Assembly: GCF_013393945.1 (NCBI RefSeq)
Contig: NZ_CP040297.1
Coordinates: 496,001 to 560,000 of the forward strand
Origin: Nostoc sp. TCL26-01
GTDB lineage: Bacteria > Cyanobacteriota > Cyanobacteriia > Cyanobacteriales > Nostocaceae
Length of the DNA: 64,000 bases
Reading direction: 5' to 3'
Positions 17,485 to 25,666 of this stretch are shown here, in pieces. The translations under genes were made by a program, and so were the position numbers. The stretch's first letter is position 1; every line of letters begins with the position of its first letter. The notes beneath the pieces are model-generated. The model was not told the DNA's origin, made no database searches, and saw only the letters and a list, made by a program, of their open reading frames with translations.

Positions 17485-18405
17485 ATGAAAGCGCTGGAAG
17501 TCCAAAATATCTGTAAGCATTATCATCATCACCAAAAGGTCATCACAGCAGTTCGTGATGTTTCCCTGACGATTAATACTGGAGAAGTATTGGCTTTCCT
17601 CGGCCCCAACGGCGCAGGCAAAACCACAGCAATTAAAATCATGGCAGGACTAATTTGTCCAGATGAAGGTTGGGTAGAAATTGGTGGGATAAATCCTCAC
17701 AAAAATGCTCGCGCTTTAAAAGGTGTAGGTACGGTTTTAGAAGGTAACAGGAACCTTTACTGGCGGTTAACACCAGAGGAAAATTTAGAGTATTTTGGTA
17801 TCCTCAAGGGTTTAAGTCGCTCAAGAGTTAACAAACGCCAAAAAGAACTTTTAGCAAGATTTGGCCTAACTCATAAACGCAATACTCCTGTGCAAGCGCT
17901 GTCACGGGGAATGCAACAGAAATTAGCGATCGCTGTAGCTATGATACACGAACCACTGTTGTTACTGCTAGATGAACCAACTCTGGGTTTAGATTTGGAA
18001 GCGGCGGAAGTTGTCAAAGCTTTAGTTAAAGAAATTGCCTCTGAAGGTCATGCTATCTTACTGACAACTCATCAAATTGAAGTAGCAGAAGAACTCTCTC
18101 ACAGGGTAGCAATTATTAATCAAGGTGAGATTATCACTGAGCAACCTACACAAGAATTAATCAAGCAGTTTTCTGGCTTAAATTATAGTGTAGAATTTGA
18201 TGGCAAATTAGACCAAGTGCAAATTCAAGCCTTAGAAAAAATAGCAGCAACTGTAGAAGAAGAACGATTTATTTATCTGCAAAAACCAGAAAATATCTAT
18301 CAATTACTGCAAGTTCTCTCTCCCCTACCCTTAGTGAAAGTCCAAAGAGATCAAGCTGATCTGATCAGGGTTTTTAAAAAGCTTGTACAACTAGGTGATA
18401 GGTGA
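17485..18405 (+). CDS. ABC-2-type transporter ATPase
   Basis: 306 residues. Walker A GPNGAGKTT, signature LSRGMQQKLAIAVAM, Walker B LLLLLDEPTLGLD, and the switch His in LLTTHQIEVAEE, with a C-terminal ~80-residue accessory region as in CcmA/NatA/DrrA exporters. AGGAAAGG lies before the ATG. It pairs with the permease at 18536. The last codons (LGDR then TGA) fall inside a GGTGATA tandem repeat, so the C-terminus and stop codon are supplied by an STRR. The ancestral end may have been different. Confidence 0.88.
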   Translation: MKALEVQNICKHYHHHQKVITAVRDVSLTINTGEVLAFLGPNGAGKTTAIKIMAGLICPDEGWVEIGGINPHKNARALKGVGTVLEGNRNLYWRLTPEENLEYFGILKGLSRSRVNKRQKELLARFGLTHKRNTPVQALSRGMQQKLAIAVAMIHEPLLLLLDEPTLGLDLEAAEVVKALVKEIASEGHAILLTTHQIEVAEELSHRVAIINQGEIITEQPTQELIKQFSGLNYSVEFDGKLDQVQIQALEKIAATVEEERFIYLQKPENIYQLLQVLSPLPLVKVQRDQADLIRVFKKLVQLGDR

Positions 18406-18445
18406 TAGGTGATAGGTGATAGGAGGCAATAGGCAATAGGCAATA
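18393..18445. repeat. Composite STRR array GGTGATA then GGCAATA
   Basis: About four copies of GGTGATA followed by three of GGCAATA. The first unit overlaps the last codons and stop of the ATPase gene. Confidence 0.85.
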
Positions 18446-18535
18446 CGTAAGAAGTTACTCGACTTGTATTGAGGGTTTTCAAAAATTAAATACTAGTTCT
18501 AAATTACGAATGACGAATTACGAATTAAAAAAGTT

Positions 18536-19309
18536 ATGTTAAATCTATTTTTGGTTGAATTAAAACGTAGTTGGATTTTGTTTATTCGCTATCCTATCGA
18601 GGCAATCGGTGCGATTATTGCTATTACGGGCATCTTTTATGGACTATTTGCTGGTGCGCGTTATATGGCTGGCCCTGGGTTACAATTTGGAGAACGACTC
18701 GATGCCATTATTGTTGGTTATGTGCTGTGGAGTCTGGTAGTTTTTGTTATTGGCAATATTTCCTCAGATTTACAACATGAAGCTGAGATAGGAACTATTG
18801 AACAAATTTTTCTTTCTCCATACAAAGCACCAAAGATTTTTTTAGTGCGAGCTTTGGCTAGTCTCACTATTAATATGGTTCTGAATTTGAGTGTGTTAAT
18901 TCTGATCCTGATCATCACAGGCAGAAAATTATATTTTCCTTTTACACTCATCTTTCCTTTAGGAACTGTATTTTTAGGTGCTTGTGGATTAGCTTTTGCA
19001 ATGGGAGCTTTATCTTTATTATTTCAACGTATTAGTCAGTTGTTGAGCCTGTTTCAATTTCTCTTACTATTTTTGCTGATGGCTCCAACGGAAACATGGA
19101 CTGGTGGAGGAAAATTGTTGAGCTTTTTATTACCACTCTCGCCCAGCGCTGGAATGCTCAGAGATTTGATTGTGCGAAATCAACAATTTAATTTTGCCCA
19201 ATTCGGCGGCGTTGTTTTGAATGCTATTTTATATTTTAGTTTGGGAATCATCTGTTTTAATTATGCTGAATATATAGCCAAAAAACGCGGTTTACTAGGC
19301 AAGTATTGA
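18536..19309 (+). CDS. ABC-2 family permease
   Basis: 257 residues with about six membrane helices and no large soluble domain. It begins MLNLFLVELKRSWILFIRYPIEAIGAI, typical of ABC-2 (DrrB/NodJ-like) permeases, with a long amphipathic first segment. The partner ATPase lies 130 bp upstream, the gap being filled by STRRs and a degenerate dispersed repeat. Together they form a simple two-protein exporter, the sort that often exports or gives immunity to peptides and lipids. Substrate unknown; the neighbouring peptides are the obvious candidates. Confidence 0.82.
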   Translation: MLNLFLVELKRSWILFIRYPIEAIGAIIAITGIFYGLFAGARYMAGPGLQFGERLDAIIVGYVLWSLVVFVIGNISSDLQHEAEIGTIEQIFLSPYKAPKIFLVRALASLTINMVLNLSVLILILIITGRKLYFPFTLIFPLGTVFLGACGLAFAMGALSLLFQRISQLLSLFQFLLLFLLMAPTETWTGGGKLLSFLLPLSPSAGMLRDLIVRNQQFNFAQFGGVVLNAILYFSLGIICFNYAEYIAKKRGLLGKY

Positions 19310-19554
19310 GTTGTGAATCTCCAGTTGGATAGGTGAATTTACTAGCATCGCCATAAAGTCACCCATTCAGGTGAAGGCATTAAAAATTGCTTAAGGTTAA
19401 AGTAATATAAATATTAAGCACTAAGCAACCTATTAATTTAACTATTCGTCTATTTGCTGACTATCTTCAATAAATGCTGGCAATGCTCTTTGATGAGCAA
19501 AATATCATCAGTTTCAAGACAACTCTCTAAAGTAATATTTATAAACCTGGATTC

Positions 19555-21021
19555 ATGATTGCATACATAGAAGTTCCGATGATTGGTAAAATTAAACACC
19601 CAACTCGGTGGTTATGGGGTTTACTGGCTGCGGGTGCTTTGGTTGTGGGTACAACTACAATTTCGAGGATGCAACCGGGAACCAGTGAACAAGATGTCTC
19701 ACAACTGACTGTCCCCATAGAAGCCAAAAATGTTACGCTGCGAATTACAGCTAGTGGTAAGGTTGTCCCAGTTCAGAGTGTGAATATTAGTCCCAAAAAT
19801 CCAGGATTTCTGGCACAGTTGTATGTAGAACAGGGCGATCGCGTACAGCAAGGTCAAATTATTGCCAGAATGGATATCAGCGATATTCAAGCACAAATTG
19901 CCCAATATCAAGCAAATTTATCACAAAACCAAGCCCAGCTAGCTGAAGCGATCGCTGGCAATCGTCCCCAAGAAATTGCTCAATCTAAAGCCCGTCTAGC
20001 ACAAAACCAAGCTCAGTTAGCTGAGTTGCGTGCAGGGAATCGTCCCCAAGAAATTTCTAAAGCCCAAGCCCAAGTGGCAGCAGCTCAAGCTAAGGTAAAT
20101 TATTCCACAGAACAGGTCAAGCGTTATCAATACCTTTACCAACAAGGGGCAGAGAAAAAACAATTACTCGATCAAGCTATCAGTGAAGATAAAAGCAACA
20201 AAGCAAATTTAGCTGAAGCCCAAAAACAATTATCTCTAATTGAGAGTGGCACTCGTAGCGAAGTCATCGCAGCAAAAGAAGCAGCCGTCACCGAAGCCCA
20301 AGCAGCTTTAGTACTGTTGCAAGAAGGTAGTCGTCCCGAAGAAATAGCCCAACGTCGAGCCGTCGTCAAAGCAGCTCAAGCCCAGGTAGCAGCTGCAAAA
20401 ATCAAGCTAGAAGAGACAATTATTCGTGCGCCTTTCTCTGGTGTTGTCACTCAGAAATACTCAGAGATTGGGGCATTCGTCACCCCCACAACTTCTGCTT
20501 CTACCAGTGCATCTGCAACTTCTAGTTCAATTGTGGCTGTAGCCAAGGGTTTAGAAATACTAGCCCAAGTTCCCGAAGCTGATATTGGTAGGATTAGACA
20601 GGGACAGCCTGTGGAAATTGTTGCTGATGCTTATCCTGATCAGATTTTTCGCGGTAGTGTGAGATTAATTGCTCCGGAAGCAGTGGTAGAACAAGGTGTG
20701 ACATCTTTCCAAGTCAGGGTGGCGCTACAAACGGGTACAGATAAACTCCGTTCTGGCTTAAATGTGGATTTAACTTTCCTGGGCGATCGCATCAATAATG
20801 CTTTAGTATTACCCACGGTGGCAATATTAACCGAAAAAGGCAAAACAGGCGTATTAATCCCAGATGCCAAAAATAAACCCCAGTTTCGAGAAGTTACAAT
20901 TGGTTCGCAAATCCAAGACCAAACTCAAGTATTATCAGGATTGAAAGCAGGCGATCGCGTGTTTATTGATTTGCCTGAAGACTATAAAATCGAAAAGGCT
21001 AAGGAACAAACTCTGCCATGA
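19555..21021 (+). CDS. Membrane-fusion protein of a MacAB/DevBCA-like exporter (second set)
   Basis: 488 residues. One membrane helix (about 16-38), a lipoyl half (RITASGKVVPVQSVNISPKNPG), a coiled coil with repeated AGNRPQEI units, APFSGVVTQKYSEIGAFVTP and a beta barrel. Its similarity to the MFP at 10723, including the Ser/Ala-rich loop after FVTPTTS, shows an internal duplication. It lacks the Gly-rich tail. Its stop overlaps the ATG of the next gene (ATGA, 21018-21021), so MFP and permease are translationally coupled. An alternative start is the ATG at 19579. Confidence 0.85.
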   Translation: MIAYIEVPMIGKIKHPTRWLWGLLAAGALVVGTTTISRMQPGTSEQDVSQLTVPIEAKNVTLRITASGKVVPVQSVNISPKNPGFLAQLYVEQGDRVQQGQIIARMDISDIQAQIAQYQANLSQNQAQLAEAIAGNRPQEIAQSKARLAQNQAQLAELRAGNRPQEISKAQAQVAAAQAKVNYSTEQVKRYQYLYQQGAEKKQLLDQAISEDKSNKANLAEAQKQLSLIESGTRSEVIAAKEAAVTEAQAALVLLQEGSRPEEIAQRRAVVKAAQAQVAAAKIKLEETIIRAPFSGVVTQKYSEIGAFVTPTTSASTSASATSSSIVAVAKGLEILAQVPEADIGRIRQGQPVEIVADAYPDQIFRGSVRLIAPEAVVEQGVTSFQVRVALQTGTDKLRSGLNVDLTFLGDRINNALVLPTVAILTEKGKTGVLIPDAKNKPQFREVTIGSQIQDQTQVLSGLKAGDRVFIDLPEDYKIEKAKEQTLP

Positions 21022-22235
21022 ACCTCTTAGAAAGTGTGCAAATGGCAGGGAAAACTCTGCTGTCGAATAAGTTACGTAGTGCCTTAACTATGCTGGGGAT
21101 TGTCATTGGCAACGCCTCAGTTATTGCCATGATTGGTATCGGTGAAGGGGGGCAGAAATATGTCTCCAAACAGCTACAATCACTGGGGCCAAACATCTTA
21201 TTTATTATTCCTGGAAATCAGGAAACGCAACGCATTTCTAACGATTTGCCCAAAACTCTCGTCTTGAAAGATGCAGAAGCGATCGCCACACAAGTACCCA
21301 CAGTCGCCACAGTCACGGTAGAATTAAATAATCGCCAAGTCGTTACTTACAGCAACAGAAATACCAATGTCAACATAGTCGGTACAGATCCCAGCTTCTT
21401 AATAGTGCGGGATTTTGAAGTGGCCAAAGGGCGCTTTTTCACCGACATAGATATGAAACGCAGCAATCAAGTCCTCGTTCTCGGTGCAAAGTTAGCAGAA
21501 AGACTGTTTGGGACTAGTAACCCCGTTGGACAACAGTTGCGAGTTAAAAGTGCTAGCTTTCAAGTAATTGGCGTGTTAGAAGCCAAAGGTTCTAACCTCG
21601 GTGTGGATTATGATGATGCAGCCATGATACCCGTAATTACAATGGCTAACCGGATTGTTGGACGCACCTCTCCCTATGGATTAGAAGTAACTTACATTGT
21701 CGCCTCAGCCAAGAATGCCGAGAGTGTAGATGCAGCCGTCTTTCAAATCACTAACTTACTCCGCCAACGCCATCAACTCATCGATGAAGATGACTTTACC
21801 ATCCGCACCCAAAAAGATGCGCTAAAAACAGTCGGACAAATTACAGGAGCATTGACAATCATGCTAGCAGCGATCGCCGGCATCTCCCTATTTGTCGGCG
21901 GTATCGGTATCATGAATATTATGCTCGTCTCTGTCACCGAACGCACTCAAGAAATCGGACTGCGTAAAGCGATTGGCGCGACAGAACAAGATATTTTGCT
22001 GCAATTCATCATTGAATCGGTCATCGTCTCTGCCATTGGTGGTTTAGTCGGTACTGCGGTTGGTGTCGGGGGCATTATTTTAGTGGCATCCCTAACACCT
22101 TTAGAAGCAGCAATTTCTCCTATGGCAATTGCCACAGCTGTCGGTGTCTCCGGTGGTATAGGTTTATTTTTTGGTGTCGTTCCCGCCCGACGTGCTGCTA
22201 AACTCGATCCAATTGTGGCATTGAGAAGCGCTTAG
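21018..22235 (+). CDS. FtsX/MacB-type ABC permease (second set)
   Basis: 405 residues. N-terminal NLLESVQMAGKTLLSNKLRSALTMLGIVIGNASVIA, a MacB-PCD extracytoplasmic domain, and C-terminal helices with GIMNIMLVSVTERTQEIGLRKAIGATEQD. Paralogous to the permease at 12597. No ATPase follows; the next gene is convergent and 11 bp away. The set presumably borrows the ATPase at 13891 or one encoded elsewhere. Confidence 0.88.
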   Translation: MNLLESVQMAGKTLLSNKLRSALTMLGIVIGNASVIAMIGIGEGGQKYVSKQLQSLGPNILFIIPGNQETQRISNDLPKTLVLKDAEAIATQVPTVATVTVELNNRQVVTYSNRNTNVNIVGTDPSFLIVRDFEVAKGRFFTDIDMKRSNQVLVLGAKLAERLFGTSNPVGQQLRVKSASFQVIGVLEAKGSNLGVDYDDAAMIPVITMANRIVGRTSPYGLEVTYIVASAKNAESVDAAVFQITNLLRQRHQLIDEDDFTIRTQKDALKTVGQITGALTIMLAAIAGISLFVGGIGIMNIMLVSVTERTQEIGLRKAIGATEQDILLQFIIESVIVSAIGGLVGTAVGVGGIILVASLTPLEAAISPMAIATAVGVSGGIGLFFGVVPARRAAKLDPIVALRSA

Positions 22236-22246
22236 TCAGGAAACAA

Positions 22247-22636
22247 CTATTCATCAGAAGATTGCCCATCTCTTCTGCCTAATTCATAAATACCTGAGCC
22301 AATACAAGCTAGTATACCAGTACTAATAGCCCAACTACTACCCAAACTGATTTCCACCCCCCAATTGCATAAAGCACCGACTATCAGAAATGGCACAATA
22401 CTAAAAATTGAAGCGTAGAAAGCATTTTGCGATTCTCTGGCTTTACGGGTTTTTTCAAATTCTGTTTGGCTAGTATACAGCGATCGCTCGGCAAAGTTAA
22501 ACCAACGGTTGAGTTGATGGATTACCCATTCACTCACCGGGAAAAAACCTAGATACAGCGCTAAAGACCACAAACTTGCACCAGCGATCGCAATTGTGTT
22601 TAATTCAAACCGGAAAGGAAATATTTCAGTCAGCAT
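22247..22636 (-). CDS. Small integral membrane protein, unknown
   Basis: 129 residues with about three hydrophobic helices (roughly 13-33, 75-93 and 97-117) separated by a charged stretch (FNFAERSLYTSQTEFEKTRKARESQN). It ends in a polar GRRDGQSSDE tail. I do not recognise a family. It is convergent with the permease at 21018. Composition and HIP1 sites look normal for the genome. Confidence 0.6.
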   Translation of the reverse strand: MLTEIFPFRFELNTIAIAGASLWSLALYLGFFPVSEWVIHQLNRWFNFAERSLYTSQTEFEKTRKARESQNAFYASIFSIVPFLIVGALCNWGVEISLGSSWAISTGILACIGSGIYELGRRDGQSSDE

Positions 22637-22867
22637 AGCTTAAGGGCATCCCGCAAATGGTCAGATTGACTATTTAGCTACGTCAATCAACATCTTCAGC
22701 AATTTTAAGCATAAAAGTTAACAAGATTCTGACTACTTGGCAACTATCTAGAGGAATCTGATTTGAATTCTTTGCTCATATCTTGCACCAGGCGACTGGA
22801 AGGATCTTAAAAAACCCACTATGGATATTGGTGTTGAGTTTCCCCATTCCCCATTCCCCAGTACCCA

Positions 22868-24226
22868 TCACCCATCATTTTTTGGTAAAGCCATTAATTT
22901 ACTGACATAATTTTTAACAACAGGCTGTAGCGAGAACAGAGTTTCGCTTGTATCTCCATCTTCACTTTGAACTTTTTCCAGGAGCGATCGCCATCCCAGA
23001 GATTCTAAAGCCATCACTAACTCTGAGGTGGTGATTAACTGTTGCATAGCTTGTTGTAAATTCTGAACTGAGACGAGATTATTTTCTCTAGCTAAATAAT
23101 ACATAATTTCCTTTTCTGGATTTGATAGGCGCTTAAACTGCCAATCCAGAATTTCTCGAAACATATCACTAACTGCTAAGAATTCATACTTAAGAAATTC
23201 ATTAACATTGCTGCTAAATACATCTTGAATAGTTGTCGCAACTATTTTTAAGGCTAATGGATTGCCTCGGTAAGTTTGGATCAACTCTGACCATTGTTGT
23301 TCGCCAGTAAGACCTTTACTCTGCAAAATTTTCTTTGCTGCTTCCGGTTTTAAACCTTGCACTGCTAAGGAGCGCACAAAACCTGTTGAACTTTCCAATA
23401 GGGCAATTTCTCTAGGTTTCTCTATACTCGTCATTAACAAACAGCTTTGATGTTGTTCTTCTCCCAAGCGTCTTAAGAGTATGCCATATCCCTCGGATTC
23501 ATTGTTATAACGCCAAAAAGCAGCACTACTATCGAGAACTATCTCCACCGCATCTAGTACTAGCAAACAATGATTTTCCCGCAAATACTTAATTAATAAT
23601 GAAACCCTTTGATCGAGAGCTGCTGGTAAATCAATTTTCTCTGGGTAAGATAAAGCCGTAATAAAGTTGGCTAAAACATCTTGAATTGATGGAGAGTGAT
23701 GTAGCGATTGCCAGATAATATATTCAAACTGTGATTGAATTTGTCTTGCTAGCTTTACAGAGAGATAGGTTTTGCCAATTCCTCCCATACCTAGCAAGGC
23801 AACTATGCGACAGCGATCGCTCACAATCCATTGTTCTAAAGTTGCTAGTTCTTCAGTCCGACCGTAAAAAGCTGAGACATCAGGCGCTCCACTCCAAATT
23901 TGGTAAGGGTTGACATCTTGTGGTCGAGAACTCGGTGAATTAGCAGGCAATTCAGCATCGTTCTCGGCTAGATATTGTTGATATTGAGATACTAGAAGCT
24001 GCTGTAATTTGGTTAATTTGACAGGACCATTCCCCAGAATTCTAAACTTACGGTAAACCTCGCTTAGTCTCTTACGAACAGCATCTTCACTCACTCTCAA
24101 CTTCTGTGCAATTGCCGTGGTTGAGTCACCATTCATTGCTAAAACTAAAACATCTAGTTCCAGATTAGATACGCCGTTTGCAGTTGCTAAAGTTTGCAGA
24201 AAATCTTGGTTAATCATCGTAGTCAA
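22868..24226 (-). CDS. HTH-STAND (NB-ARC-like) ATPase
   Basis: 452 residues. The N-terminal ~70 residues form a LuxR-like helix-turn-helix (GDSTTAIAQKLRVSEDAVRKRLSEVYRKF). After a linker, YGRTEELATLEQWI leads into a STAND/NB-ARC ATPase with P-loop GMGGIGKT (146-153), Walker B LLVLDAVEIVLD and the GNPLALKI motif, then a winged-helix-like segment. In cyanobacteria such proteins usually continue into WD40 or TPR sensor repeats. This one stops after the winged helix, so its effector or sensor partner may be separate. Likely a signal-transducing switch; target unknown. Confidence 0.78.
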   Translation of the reverse strand: MTTMINQDFLQTLATANGVSNLELDVLVLAMNGDSTTAIAQKLRVSEDAVRKRLSEVYRKFRILGNGPVKLTKLQQLLVSQYQQYLAENDAELPANSPSSRPQDVNPYQIWSGAPDVSAFYGRTEELATLEQWIVSDRCRIVALLGMGGIGKTYLSVKLARQIQSQFEYIIWQSLHHSPSIQDVLANFITALSYPEKIDLPAALDQRVSLLIKYLRENHCLLVLDAVEIVLDSSAAFWRYNNESEGYGILLRRLGEEQHQSCLLMTSIEKPREIALLESSTGFVRSLAVQGLKPEAAKKILQSKGLTGEQQWSELIQTYRGNPLALKIVATTIQDVFSSNVNEFLKYEFLAVSDMFREILDWQFKRLSNPEKEIMYYLARENNLVSVQNLQQAMQQLITTSELVMALESLGWRSLLEKVQSEDGDTSETLFSLQPVVKNYVSKLMALPKNDG

Positions 24227-24767
24227 AGGGACAGCCCCCTGAGTTCTACTTGTTAATTCATTAAAGAATGCACATACTAATTTAAAACATCACATGAGTG
24301 AACGCAAGAGGGAATTTTCATTTTCATGTGGCTACGTGGATAAAATTAACCTTAATTTAAACTTGAATTATAAAGTAAATATAAAAAATTTTTCCTCCAG
24401 GAAATTTGTTTTTTTATGATTTTTTAACAAATATTGAACTTGTCGTTTCTCCAGCCAGCATAGGGTTTATGCTAAATGCACCACAAAATAACATCACATT
24501 TTTTTGCCAAAACCGAGCTAGGTACTGGGAATTATCTATGCGAGTTTGTGGGTGATTTCTAGATATAAAGGCTGTGGGTTAATATTTTTTTTATAAATCA
24601 ACTCATGTTTGATTTAGCTGTTTAAGTCAATTTTATAGACATCTTTACCTATTTTTAACTTGACAAAGTAGAGTTGAATGAGAATAATGAGCATTATTGC
24701 ATCATTCATGTGATAAAACGAAATTGAACTTGATTTCATGTGTTAATTAAACAGTTTTAAAAGTTAT
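24227..24767. other. AT-rich non-coding gap
   Basis: No gene or tRNA seen in this stretch between the divergently placed STAND and HTH genes. It is AT-rich with poly-A/T runs and probably holds promoters for both sides, but I cannot place them confidently. Confidence 0.4.
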
Positions 24768-24910
24768 CAGGACTTACGCACTCAACCAATAAACCCTTCT
24801 GAGGGTGGTCAATAGTCCATAGTCAATGGTCAAAATCAAGTTTTTTTGGACTGTTGACTATTGACTATTGACAAAAAAGTCAGAAAACTTATTGACACTG
24901 CGTAAGTCCT
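24768..24910. mobile_element. MITE-like element with AGGACTTACGCA ends
   Basis: AGGACTTACGCA (24769-24780) and TGCGTAAGTCCT (24899-24910) are perfect 12-bp inverted repeats. AGTTAT occurs on both flanks (24762-24767 and 24911-24916), a probable target duplication. The interior is built from TCAATAG/TTGACTA heptamers that also pair with each other. It ends 39 bp before the HTH gene. Confidence 0.6.
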
Positions 24911-24949
24911 AGTTATTTAGCTAAATCGATTATCAACCGATTACTAAAT

Positions 24950-25666
24950 ATGTCACAGCAGAATAATCAAATTACTTGCAAAAGCAACGAGCTGGTGCAA
25001 GAGCAGATATTAACGACCTTTCAGCGTAAATTGCTGCAAAAGAGTTTACAAGAAGATTTGCCTAACCAATATCGCCAGCGCATTCAAATTATGCTGCTAG
25101 CAGATCAAGGAAAATCTCAAGTTGAAATTTGTCAAACCTTAAAATGTTGTGCAGCAACAGTCAGACATTGGACGCACATAGCCCGTACTGGGATGGCACA
25201 CCAATGGCAAGATTGTCCTATTGGTCGTCCAAAAACAGCGAACGATGTCTATTCAGAACGCTTAAAAGAATTGATTAGCCACAGCCCCCGTGACTACGGT
25301 TATTGCTTTCGGCGTTGGACTGTGAACTGGTTGAGCAAACATTTAGCCAAAGAATTGGGGATTGAAGTAAGCGATCGCCAAATCAAGCGACTGCTCAAAC
25401 AAATGGGATTATCGACTATACCAAAACAAAATCAGATATCGACCGAGAAAACTAAAAATTCCCAAATCTTGATTCACGACCTCAAGTCCGAAAACATCGC
25501 AGATGATCACGGATTTGTGCCGATTAACTTAGCAACATTGGGTAGGGAGTTAAATATTCATGGTGGGAAATCTATCCGAGCAGTTAGTTTCGTTGCAACA
25601 GTTGAACCACTCTTTGGGCTACTCTCTATCGGAACAAGAATGGAAAGAATACTGCCAAGAATTTAA
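24950..25666 (+). CDS. HTH protein related to the DNA-binding half of IS630-type transposases
   Basis: 238 residues. A first helix-turn-helix (GKSQVEICQTLKCCAATVRHW, about 64-84) and a second winged-helix unit (YCFRRWTVNWLSKHLAKELGIEVSDRQIKRLLKQMGLS, about 117-154, described by position) match the N-terminal arrangement of IS630/Tc1-type transposases. The catalytic DDE half is absent. The last ~36 codons overlap the next gene by 107 bp in another frame. Its place directly before a C39 transporter suggests a domesticated transposase acting as regulator of the export operon; the alternative is a decayed transposase. Confidence 0.6.
   Translation: MSQQNNQITCKSNELVQEQILTTFQRKLLQKSLQEDLPNQYRQRIQIMLLADQGKSQVEICQTLKCCAATVRHWTHIARTGMAHQWQDCPIGRPKTANDVYSERLKELISHSPRDYGYCFRRWTVNWLSKHLAKELGIEVSDRQIKRLLKQMGLSTIPKQNQISTEKTKNSQILIHDLKSENIADDHGFVPINLATLGRELNIHGGKSIRAVSFVATVEPLFGLLSIGTRMERILPRI

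Noticed and set aside
24950..25666. Complete IS630 insertion sequence
   Set aside because: Only the DNA-binding half is present; the DDE catalytic region is missing and the element at 24768-24910 ends before the gene.
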